Positions 57,650 to 64,000 of a stretch of DNA of 64,000 nucleotides are shown piece by piece. Source of the DNA: Paenibacillus polymyxa (GTDB lineage Bacteria > Bacillota > Bacilli > Paenibacillales > Paenibacillaceae). Position 1 is the first letter of the stretch; every line of letters starts with the position of its first letter. Under the pieces are notes generated by a model. That model did not search any database and was not told the DNA's origin. It worked only from the letters and a program-made list of their open reading frames with translations. The stretch lies in NCBI RefSeq assembly GCF_015710975.1, contig NZ_CP049783.1, positions 5,852,393 through 5,916,392 on the forward strand. The letters are read 5' to 3'. A program made the position numbers and the translations under genes.

Positions 57650-58204
57650 TCATTTATCATTGTAAGTTAGAGAAACATGAAGATAACTATCTCTTATACC
57701 AGGGAAACCATCCGTTTCTTTTATATCTAAAAAATCAAGTTTTTCTCTCCAAGCTTCTCTTTCTTTATCTTTGTAGCTGTCACCGTATCTATCAAAAACA
57801 TAAGCGATAACTGATGCTTTTACTTCAACACTCCCCTTTGAAATACGTGTCCATTCTGTTGGTGCAACTATCTGGTTGCTTAAAGGTATTATTTCTTTCC
57901 CCGAGACATTCAATACAAACACTTTACCTTGATTCTCTACAAGCGCTACCTTCTTCTTAGCATCCCATGAAACTGAATCGACATAACCACTAAACAAATC
58001 TTTTATAGGTATATATTGGGACTTATAATTAAATTGTTTCCCTTCTTTCTTATATGAGATTGTTAAAGCGGTGTTTTTAAGGTTTGAGTTGTACGCATGA
58101 TCTGCTTTTTTGGCTATTGAATCACTAACACCTGCTGCTCGTATACTTGCTCCAAAAACAAAAAACAAAGAAAAAGACAACAAAAGAATTCCTATTTTTC
58201 TCAT
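57650..58204 (-). CDS. Secreted protein with copper-amine-oxidase-like stalk domain
   Basis: 184 residues with a signal peptide (MRKIGILLLSFSLFFVFGAS, cleavage near residue 24 after IRA). The segment YIPIKDLFSGYVDSVSWDAK followed by KKVALVENQGKVFVLNVSG matches the stalk (copper amine oxidase N-terminal-like) domain common in Paenibacillus exoproteins. GGAGG lies seven bases before the ATG at 58204. No catalytic motif; likely an extracellular binding protein. Confidence 0.75.
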   Translation of the reverse strand: MRKIGILLLSFSLFFVFGASIRAAGVSDSIAKKADHAYNSNLKNTALTISYKKEGKQFNYKSQYIPIKDLFSGYVDSVSWDAKKKVALVENQGKVFVLNVSGKEIIPLSNQIVAPTEWTRISKGSVEVKASVIAYVFDRYGDSYKDKEREAWREKLDFLDIKETDGFPGIRDSYLHVSLTYNDK

Positions 58205-58305
58205 AAATATTCCTCCAAACCTTTTCACAGAGTAGTTGATAACTTTAGTTAGGTCAGTACCTATTTTTAAACATATGTAGGCACTGACCTAACACTACAA
58301 TATAC

Positions 58306-58759
58306 TTAGAAACCTACCGTATTAACTGTTACTGTTTGGTTAGGCACACTACCAGATTTACTTACAGCTCCACTGGGTGTATCACACGTACCAAACGTTT
58401 TTCCATTATACGTATGACTACTTAAAATGCTTTGTGTCAAATCAGTTGTTGATCCATCTATTCTCGTAACCTCAGTACCGGTATAATTAACCGTTACTTT
58501 ACCAATGTTACCACCAGAATAATTCTCTTTAGCTAAAGCTGTAACTCTTTTAACAACTAAATTAGAAACCTCAGAGCTACTCAGTGGTTTTGCATAAGTA
58601 ATCTGTCGTTATTCAAAAACCTGGTACTTATTTGGTCAATATTCTAAGTCCAGATGTATTCGTGGGAGGTAGTTCACCATACGGCTCTGTCAAATGGGCT
58701 GAGATAGCAGTCGAAGTAATGCATAAAACCACGAAAAAACCATAATTCTTCTCTTCCAA
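58306..58759 (-). pseudogene. Disrupted gene of a small secreted protein
   Basis: The 5' part (from a TTG at 58759) encodes KNYGFFVVLCITSTAISAHL, a signal peptide, and stops at 58628. In another frame from about 58601 a 97-codon stretch follows: ITYAKPLSSSEVSNLVVKRV, ENYSGGNIGKVTVNYTGTEV, GKTFGTCDTPSGAVSKSGSV, ending NTVGF. The two parts are separated by frameshifts and stops. The original was probably an exported protein of about 150 residues, family unknown. Confidence 0.55.
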
Positions 58760-58797
58760 ATCTAACACCAGCTAAATATGGACCAGTATAATAAAGG

Positions 58798-58852
58798 AGC
58801 AACGGCGGACACAAGACTTGATAAATAAAATCTTGTGTCCGCCGCTGTTGTC
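58798..58852 (-). terminator. Strong GC-rich hairpin downstream of the CPCC gene
   Basis: GCAACGGCGGACACAAGA pairs with TCTTGTGTCCGCCG-TGTTG around an AT loop (14-bp perfect core). The position fits a terminator for the gene ending at 58889, but the T run is weak. Unusually GC-rich for this AT-rich zone. Confidence 0.5.
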
Positions 58853-58888
58853 ATTGAACTAATGTTTTCCGTTAGCGTAATGAGACTG

Positions 58889-59137
58889 TCACTTTTTCAA
58901 AAGTGGTTTCCAGTTCTCATTACGCTCATCGTTAATCGTTGGCTTACGATTAACACGTCCTTGTAAATAAGCTTCTTGATATTGCCTTAGCGATTCAATA
59001 TTTGCTCCCCCTTCATAATCGGGATCGTGGTATTGAATAACATCATCCTCCCAAAAACAAATATCACAAATGTCATAGGTACCTGGTGGTTCATAATCCA
59101 GTGTCTTATAACCACAGCATGGACATGCATATTTCAT
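58889..59137 (-). CDS. CPCC-family cysteine-rich protein
   Basis: 82 residues. The N-terminal CPCCGYKTL and ICDICFWEDD are a four-plus-cysteine zinc ribbon; YHDPDYEGGANIESLRQYQE is typical of the CPCC family. Such proteins are frequent in toxin-immunity loci, but their role is not established. GGAGGTC lies eight to nine bases before the ATG at 59137; the longer frame is unsupported. Confidence 0.8.
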   Translation of the reverse strand: MKYACPCCGYKTLDYEPPGTYDICDICFWEDDVIQYHDPDYEGGANIESLRQYQEAYLQGRVNRKPTINDERNENWKPLLKK

Positions 59138-59242
59138 ATATAATGACCTCCACGTAAACAGCAGCACTTTGATGTGTTCGCTATATGATTAACCTAGCCT
59201 GCCGTTAGCTTAATGAGATAAAGTAACTTATTAAATGTATAT

Positions 59243-59330
59243 CTAATCGTCGATCGGTACAAGTTCTTGTCCCTCGACAACTCGACTTTTAATAGAAACA
59301 AAATCTGTCTCTTCAATATGGTGCTTTTGA
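59243..59330 (-). pseudogene. Possible frameshifted C-terminal extension of the upstream gene
   Basis: After the stop of the gene at 59313-59771 another frame reads HIEETDFVSIKSRVVEGQEL, VPIDD, stop. The coding-like composition suggests that either a different protein end was joined here or the upstream gene was shortened by an indel. Confidence 0.35.
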
Positions 59331-59771
59331 CTGTGTAAGAAGAACTTGTCCTTTTGGTAGACCTGTCCCACCGTAAATAGTCACTGTATAAGCGCCTGAA
59401 GGAACAAGTGGCATACTATCATTATTTACAAGTTCTACTGTTGCGTCTGCTGCAACACTTGCATTAAAAATAACTGTATTCTTGCTGTTGTGCTTTACTT
59501 CGATCCTAAAAGAGTGTGCTCCAGTATTTTTTGCATTAAGTTTAATATGTGGATATCCAACTGTCACAGAATAATCTTTTTCAGGGTCCACTTTATCACC
59601 CGCTAAATCCCAAGTTAGTGTATCTTCGAGTGTCTCAGGACTGCTTTCAAAGGTTTCATTTTCTTCTTTGGATTTTAAATCAACATTATTTTTCAAGGCA
59701 CTTGAAACGCCAATAATAAGTAAAATAGATGCAGTAGTAACAATAATCTTCATAACTTTGTTTTTATCCAT
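59313..59771 (-). CDS. Membrane-anchored extracellular protein of unknown function
   Basis: 152 residues. An N-terminal hydrophobic helix (MKIIVTTASILLIIGVSSAL, from residue 7) acts as anchor or signal. The mature part is beta-rich (YSVTVGYPHIKLNAKNTGAH, then SGAYTVTIYGGTGLPKGQVL), like small Ig-type domains. GAGAGGA precedes the ATG. Its 3' end may be altered by a frameshift (see the adjacent entry). Family not recognised. Confidence 0.65.
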   Translation of the reverse strand: MDKNKVMKIIVTTASILLIIGVSSALKNNVDLKSKEENETFESSPETLEDTLTWDLAGDKVDPEKDYSVTVGYPHIKLNAKNTGAHSFRIEVKHNSKNTVIFNASVAADATVELVNNDSMPLVPSGAYTVTIYGGTGLPKGQVLLTQSKAPY

Positions 59772-59959
59772 GTAACATTCCTCTCAATGAACAGATTTAT
59801 AACATAGTACACAAATTCTCCTTTTTCCATAAACATTATTGGAGGCTAGAAAAAGTAAATTTGAAAAAAATCTAATTAAGTATTTGTCTTACGGTTTTGT
59901 GTAGGAATTTATTATTCCTTTATTAAGGGGCCAACAACAACGAATTCTTCAATCAACGT

Positions 59960-60136
59960 ATGTTTGAATTTTATACAGTACCCACTTCTACTTTTATTTT
60001 CAGAACTTTATCCATCTCGTTTATACTAAGTCTCATTGCTGGAGTGGTGTATACAATCGTTTTTTTATGTATAAAAGGAAATCAGTGGATTTCCCAGAGT
60101 AATCTTAAAACAAAAGGAGCCGACCAATCGCAATAG
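59960..60136 (+). CDS. Possible small membrane protein
   Basis: 58 codons with one hydrophobic helix (SFILSLIAGVVYTIVFLCIK) and a polar C-terminus. No clear ribosome site precedes the ATG, but an intrinsic terminator overlaps the stop, as at real gene ends. May be a gene or a remnant. Confidence 0.35.
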   Translation: MFEFYTVPTSTFIFRTLSISFILSLIAGVVYTIVFLCIKGNQWISQSNLKTKGADQSQ

Positions 60137-60150
60137 CTCCTTTTCTTTAT
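60112..60150 (+). terminator. Terminator at 60.1 kb
   Basis: AAAAGGAGC / GCTCCTTTT stem followed by CTTTAT. Confidence 0.7.
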
Positions 60151-60220
60151 CGACGGTTCAAAGCAAATATTGCGTCACAGGTAGCGCCACTTTAAGCTTG
60201 CTCCCACAAAGGAGATAATT

Positions 60221-60365
60221 ATAAAGAAATATGGAATGCCAATCTTTATTGTAATTATATTGGCAAGCATTTGGATACTTAGTAGCTACACTAAAAGTCA
60301 TACCCAAATCGAAGTATTCAATTATTTATTCAGTTGAAACTCAAATAGCTAAAGCTCCCTTAATT
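60221..60365 (+). pseudogene. Decayed small secreted-protein gene, copy 2
   Basis: AAAGGAG is followed by ATA where an ATG is expected, then KKYGMPIFIVIILASIWILS, SYTKSHTQIEVFNYLFS and a stop. In another frame YSVETQIAKAPLIST continues. It pairs with copy 1 at 56327-56467; both share flanking bases. Confidence 0.55.
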
Positions 60366-60442
60366 AGTACATAAGTTATATTTAAGGACGAAATCAATAC
60401 AAGGTATTTTTATAAAAAAGATCAAGCCCAAAATATACTTTT

Positions 60443-60658
60443 TCAAATCTCTATGTTATCCCACAATTCTAAAATAGTCTTATCGTCAATCTTTCCATTA
60501 ACAAACAACTCTCTTGCTGACTGAAATGACTGCGAAAAACTGTCTCTTTCCCGAGTAAGAAAATACTCTTCTTCATTATGGCTAATCCAGTAACTATCTT
60601 AATAGAATTGAAATTCTTCTCCCATCTCAAAACGTTCTACTAATTCAGTGTATTCCAA
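60443..60658 (-). pseudogene. Probable immunity gene with in-frame nonsense codon
   Basis: AGGAGGG then TTG start MEYTELVERFEMGEEFQFY, TAA, then in the same frame DSYWISHNEEEYFLTRERDS, FSQSFQSARELFVNGKIDDK, ending LWDNIEI. One base change would restore a 71-residue acidic protein. It lies 11 bases after the end of the WXG100 toxin reading frame, the immunity position. Confidence 0.65.
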
Positions 60659-60669
60659 AACAATCCCTC

Positions 60670-61745
60670 CTACTTCTTGTTAACTCTTTTAAATGTTCCG
60701 TCTTCTTTCCACTCAAAAATATGTTCATGAGGCCACTCTGGATGCTGTTTTGAATTCCCATGATTTGTATAGTCAACATCTCGTACAGCTCTTCCATTCT
60801 CATCATAATATCTTCTCGTTTTTATCTCACCTGTATTTTTATCTAGAATATCAACAGATGAGTTAGGCTCCCCTTTAGCTGGATGTGGATTTGTTGTCGT
60901 ACTGGTATGATTAGATGAGGAGTAACATCTATCGACGTTCCCTTATTGGAAGTGAGTGTTTGTTTAGATGAACCTCCACCTTCTCCCTTTACCATCTGCC
61001 ACAATTCCACTGAGCTTTTCCCTATTCCGCTTGCACCTTTATATGCGGTGGTACTTCCATGCGCTGCCAAAGCTGCTGATCCAATTAATCCTGGTACTCC
61101 AACGATACTTCCAACTCCTGTAGATGAAACTGCAACTGATAATCCTTCTCCACCTAATCCAGCTACTACCTCACCGGCGCCCTGCAATGTCGTAGCTACG
61201 TGACCGAGAATTTCGCCTACTTTAGCTGCCATAGGATGATCATAATCCCGTTCTTTATCAGGCAGTATCCCTAAGGTTAAATCTTCTTGAATAGCACCTT
61301 TTGCTCCCTGTGCAGTATCCCAGAAAATTTCTCCTTGTAGCTTGCTAGCTTCCAGTTGGGCTTCGGCCTTGGTGATCCCCGCTTTTCCAATCTGTTCAAA
61401 AATTTTATGTAACAAACCTTCGCCGTTGGATGCTGTTTTGATAGGTACACCATTCCCTGGCACATCTAATACGACTTTTTCCCCGTCTACCTGTGTGAAG
61501 TTATTTGAAATAAAGATGAGTTCTTGTGCAACCGTAGAAAGTCGTTCAAGCGTTACACTCATGGATTGTCGAGAAACCTGAAATTCCTGAAAAAATCTTT
61601 CTCGGGTAGCTCCAGACCAGCCTTGTTGGACAAAATCAATTCGTCCACTCAGAAAATTCAGCATACGATCCATTTCATACTTTCCGTGTAAGAACTGATC
61701 AGCCACTTCCATCAATTTGTCAGGTGGAACTAAAATTCTCCCCAT
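60670..61745 (-). pseudogene. WXG100/LXG-like polymorphic toxin, frameshifted before the toxin domain
   Basis: From ATG 61745 the first frame (to 60843, 300 residues) starts with a WXG100-like helical hairpin (ILVPPDKLMEVADQFLHGKY, GWSGATRERFFQEF) and a Gly/Ala-rich middle (GEVVAGLGGEGLSVAVSSTG) for secretion. At about 60925 the phase changes: the coding sense continues as YSSSNHTSTTTNPHPAKGEP, KTRRYYDENGRAVRDVDYTN, HPEWPHEHIFEWKEDGTFKR and stop at 60670. That C-terminal motif set (YYD.GRA.RDVDY, HP..PHEH) is a recurrent bacterial toxin domain. The unshifted frame ends in unrelated residues. Exported by the type VII pathway if intact. Confidence 0.75.
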
Positions 61746-61915
61746 TCTACCACGCCCACTTTAATTTTGATGGAAATAATCTTATCAGAAGGGGTGATTT
61801 AGGAAAATCCATCTACTATCCTGTTATTTCCTTTTAATCCATATGACGTTCGAACTGAAATAAACAATTCTATTATGTCTTAAGTATCACACTCCCTTGT
61901 TATAAGTTATTTGAA
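61746..61915. other. Region upstream of the toxin gene
   Basis: 170 bp, AT-rich, no gene. Weak ribosome-like GGGCGTGG before the toxin ATG. It separates the toxin from the receptor 2 module. Confidence 0.35.
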
Positions 61916-62038
61916 TCAATGAGCAGCACTGTTAGCTTTCAAATCTCGAACAACCATACCCTGTAACTCAGGAATCAATGTCAGGTGTAGTTTTGAATTT
62001 AAAAGCATTTTATTTGCAATTATCAGCTTATTCTTCAT
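61916..62038 (-). CDS. Chimeric small ORF in the propeptide position of receptor 2
   Basis: A 40-codon frame starting with ATG that overlaps the receptor stop by 11 bases, exactly as the propeptide of receptor 3 does. It begins MKNKLIIANKMLL but then becomes SKLHLTLIPELQGMVVRDLK, the same sequence as part of the ParB-like HTH remnant at 50.2 kb. It has no proper signal peptide. It looks like a propeptide gene start fused by recombination to an HTH fragment, probably non-functional. Confidence 0.4.
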   Translation of the reverse strand: MKNKLIIANKMLLNSKLHLTLIPELQGMVVRDLKANSAAH

Positions 62039-63401
62039 CTTCATTAACTGCTTTAATCAGTTTTCCATAGACTGCCCTCGTATGAGCAGATGCATGTTCT
62101 TTAAAATGTGTAAACAACCTCATACATCTGATTGCTTGTATTCTATTGTTAGCTTCAGCAGACTTTTCCAAACAGCTGAACAAAAATGTGAACCCATCTG
62201 AAAACTTCCCTTTACGCAAAAGATAGATTGCCAATTCCCTTGCGAAATGAGTGTATCGCTCCGTTGTGAATCGCTGAGTATACAATCCTTCAACTTTTTT
62301 CTGCTCCAGAAAGGAGATGATTTCTTCTTCGAATTGCTTTAAAATATTATCTACATCAAAATGGTATCGGTTAGCTGCCTCAATCATAATATCAAGTGCG
62401 GGAAGAATCTCATCTTTTCTTGCAGAAATATAAGCTACATAATCAGATAGAACGCTCTCATCACCAGAAAGAAGCTTATTAACATACGTGTTTACTACTG
62501 CCCAGTCTTCGTACTTTTTTCTCCATTTCAAAGCTTCTTCATCTGTATCAGTAACCCAACTTAAATCAGCGTATTTTTTAATGTGTTGAAGTCCCTTTTC
62601 ATAGTCTTTCCTCTCACCACATGCTTGTGAACGAAGTAAATGCGAGAATGCCCAATACGCAAACAAAGGAAAATTAGGTTTCTTCGAATTGTCTTTGTGC
62701 ACATGATGCCGCTGTTGTTGCAGTTTGTATTGAATTTTCGCCTTGTCTCCCATTGCTTTAGCGAATAGTTCTACTTTATCCCATTTTCGTAACGAACGGT
62801 ATGTATTCGCCAAGTCTTTTAATGCTTCTAACTGATCTATCTCATCTAACCGATCAACGTAAGGCTCAAATTGAATGGCTGCATCATAGTTTTTCTCTTG
62901 ATCGTCTCCAATACGAATCGTAAACAATCGATACTGGCAAACCGCCAAACGTTCTGAATACTGATACTTTTCCCCTTCTGACACGTTTTCATAAAGGAAC
63001 GCCGCTGCTTCAGTATTACCCTTTTTAAAAGAATCCTCGGCTACTTCAAAAAGTGAAGGAAGATAAACAGGATTATCTAGCAACATACCTACAACTCTTC
63101 GCAAGCAATCAAGTCGTCCTAACACCACGCATCGGTACAAAAAAGGGCTGATTCTTCGCCAGTTGAGCGGTTCTTCTTCAATACATTCATCAATATAACG
63201 TTCATAAAAATAATCCGGTGGCAAATTCATACCCATAGTGATACGATCTAGCTGGTGAACAGAAATAGGCCGGTTGCCCGTCACAATGCCACTAACTGTT
63301 CCTACATTCAAATCAATAATGTGACCAAACTCGGTCATGGTTAAGCTTTTTCTTATCAGATAGGTTTGAACTTCTGCTCTAATCGTAGGTATGATCTCCA
63401 T
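62028..63401 (-). CDS. RRNPP peptide receptor 2 (AimR/AloR-like)
   Basis: A 457-residue paralogue of receptor 1. XRE-type HTH in residues 1-70 (MTEFGHIIDLNVGTVSGIVT, GNRPISVHQLDRIT), then TPR-like repeats (EAAAFLYENVSEGEKYQYSE, LEALKDLANTYRSLRKWDKV, FSDGFTFLFSCLEKSAEANN). Intact. Leader and ribosome site GGGTGG match receptor 1. No intact propeptide gene follows; a chimeric frame occupies that place, so this receptor may be an orphan or respond to another peptide. Confidence 0.85.
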   Translation of the reverse strand: MEIIPTIRAEVQTYLIRKSLTMTEFGHIIDLNVGTVSGIVTGNRPISVHQLDRITMGMNLPPDYFYERYIDECIEEEPLNWRRISPFLYRCVVLGRLDCLRRVVGMLLDNPVYLPSLFEVAEDSFKKGNTEAAAFLYENVSEGEKYQYSERLAVCQYRLFTIRIGDDQEKNYDAAIQFEPYVDRLDEIDQLEALKDLANTYRSLRKWDKVELFAKAMGDKAKIQYKLQQQRHHVHKDNSKKPNFPLFAYWAFSHLLRSQACGERKDYEKGLQHIKKYADLSWVTDTDEEALKWRKKYEDWAVVNTYVNKLLSGDESVLSDYVAYISARKDEILPALDIMIEAANRYHFDVDNILKQFEEEIISFLEQKKVEGLYTQRFTTERYTHFARELAIYLLRKGKFSDGFTFLFSCLEKSAEANNRIQAIRCMRLFTHFKEHASAHTRAVYGKLIKAVNEDEE

Positions 63402-63404
63402 AGA

Positions 63405-63429
63405 TAAACCACCCTTTCAACGTAAACTC
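63405..63429 (-). promoter_or_regulatory. Conserved leader before receptor 2
   Basis: GAGTTTACGTTGAAAGGGTG plus GTTTA, one base different from the leader at receptor 1. Confidence 0.55.
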
Positions 63430-63521
63430 GGCATACAATACATAATACATTTTTGCACTTTTTACATATATTTCTCAAAAAAAGTTTTCCTCATATTGCT
63501 TATATACAGCAAAACACGCAA

Positions 63522-63553
63522 TAAAAAGGCTAGACGGATCATTCCATCTAACC
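63522..63553 (-). terminator. Terminator of the third receptor/peptide module
   Basis: GGTTAGATGG / CCGTCTAGCC followed by TTTTTAT on the minus strand. The wider stretch, including ATACAGCAAAACA at about 63504, also matches the region beside the kptA terminator at about 48187. Confidence 0.75.
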
Positions 63554-63635
63554 TGTTCCATTATTCATCATTTTTTAACAATCTATACCATTTGATTACT
63601 TTAAATACCAAGCATCTTTTTCCTGTTAGAAATAA

Positions 63636-63761
63636 TTACATTTCGCCATGCTGTGCAGGTTCATAGTTATGTTCAGAATTCTGATAACCTGCTGAAGGAT
63701 TTACTAATGTCAACAACATAAAACTCGTTACCAATATGGTTAAAATTATTTTACGCTTCAT
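63636..63761 (-). CDS. Secreted signalling propeptide (AloP-like) of receptor 3
   Basis: A 41-codon gene whose ATG lies inside the receptor 3 end (11-base overlap). Basic start MKRKIIL, hydrophobic core (IILTILVTSFMLLTLV), likely cleavage after PSA, then the short polar tail GYQNSEHNYEPAQHGEM. Same architecture as the receptor 1 propeptide but a different tail, as expected for a different signal. Export and re-import are inferred from the RRNPP families. Confidence 0.75.
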   Translation of the reverse strand: MKRKIILTILVTSFMLLTLVNPSAGYQNSEHNYEPAQHGEM

Positions 63762-64000
63762 CTTGATCCACCTCATTAATCAATTTTCTGTATGCTGTCT
63801 TCACATCAAATGATGCATACTCTCGATAAGACTCATACAGCTTCATACATTTAATTATATATGATTTATTATTGATTAATGTAGATTTTTCCAAACAACT
63901 TATTAAAAATTTGAAGCCATCAGAATATCTTTTCTTGGTCAAATAGTAGATCGATAATTCCTTAGAAAAATGCATAAAACGTTCTGTTATGAAACGCTTA
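63751..64000 (-). CDS. RRNPP peptide receptor 3 (partial, C-terminal end)
   Basis: The last about 82 codons of a third receptor; the 5' part lies beyond the right edge and the frame is open there. The sequence (TERFMHFSKELSIYYLTKKR, YSDGFKFLISCLEKSTLINN, ending LINEVDQDEA) aligns without gaps with the end of receptor 2 (TERYTHFARELAIYLLRKGK). A propeptide gene overlaps its stop. It should start about 1.1 kb outside the window. Confidence 0.8.
   Translation of the reverse strand, partial: KRFITERFMHFSKELSIYYLTKKRYSDGFKFLISCLEKSTLINNKSYIIKCMKLYESYREYASFDVKTAYRKLINEVDQDEA

Overview
The window looks like a Paenibacillus chromosome, most likely close to P. polymyxa. The evidence is the gene content and order (pstSCA, accDA-pyk, dnaE-ytrH-ytrI, ytoI, yheA with a yheC/yheD array, cotJABC, sufCDSUB, mtnKA, yunC, yunD, yfkAB), the GGAGG-type ribosome sites with frequent GTG and TTG starts, and several AimR-like (Alo-type) peptide receptors of the kind known from Paenibacillus. 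The species call is inference; no rRNA or tRNA gene is present.

Bases 1 to about 47.7 kb are core chromosome with intact, tightly packed genes. They hold: phosphate ABC transport (partial pstA, pstC, pstS) with a divergent LysR regulator; pyruvate kinase and acetyl-CoA carboxylase subunits; a YutG-type phosphatase; DnaE; the sporulation pair ytrH-ytrI behind a sigma-E-like promoter; ytoI; a run of five YheC/YheD ATP-grasp paralogues with one GNAT gene (15.0-21.8 kb); HAD, methyltransferase and glycosyltransferase genes, including a 947-residue multidomain protein; the cotJABC spore-coat operon; a CNNM/CorC protein; YfkAB; two HD-GYP proteins and a YunD-like nucleotidase; two divergent manganese catalases; a YmaF-family gene; the complete suf iron-sulfur operon; dps; and mtnKA.

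From about 47.8 kb to the right end the DNA is AT-rich and accessory. It holds three paralogous RRNPP receptors (50683-52026, 62028-63401 and a partial one at 63751-64000). Two have a tiny secreted-propeptide gene at the receptor 3' end (50529-50678, 63636-63761). The middle one has instead a 40-codon chimeric ORF. Between them lie remnants of polymorphic toxins with immunity-like genes, a frameshifted WXG100-type toxin whose downstream gene has a nonsense codon, a ParB-like HTH remnant found twice, an Mrr-type nuclease fragment, an XRE pseudogene, decayed secreted proteins, one intact amidase, KptA, and a cluster of perfect palindromes.

How the parts relate: the left three quarters combines housekeeping with sporulation genes (cotJ, ytrHI, YheCD array). 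The right quarter looks like a turnover zone where quorum-sensing cassettes and toxin/immunity cassettes recombine. Repeated terminators, repeated leader sequences and repeated HTH fragments next to the receptors support this. Reading frames that needed manual reconstruction (frameshifts, small peptides) were read directly from the bases; functions assigned from family resemblance were not checked by database search.
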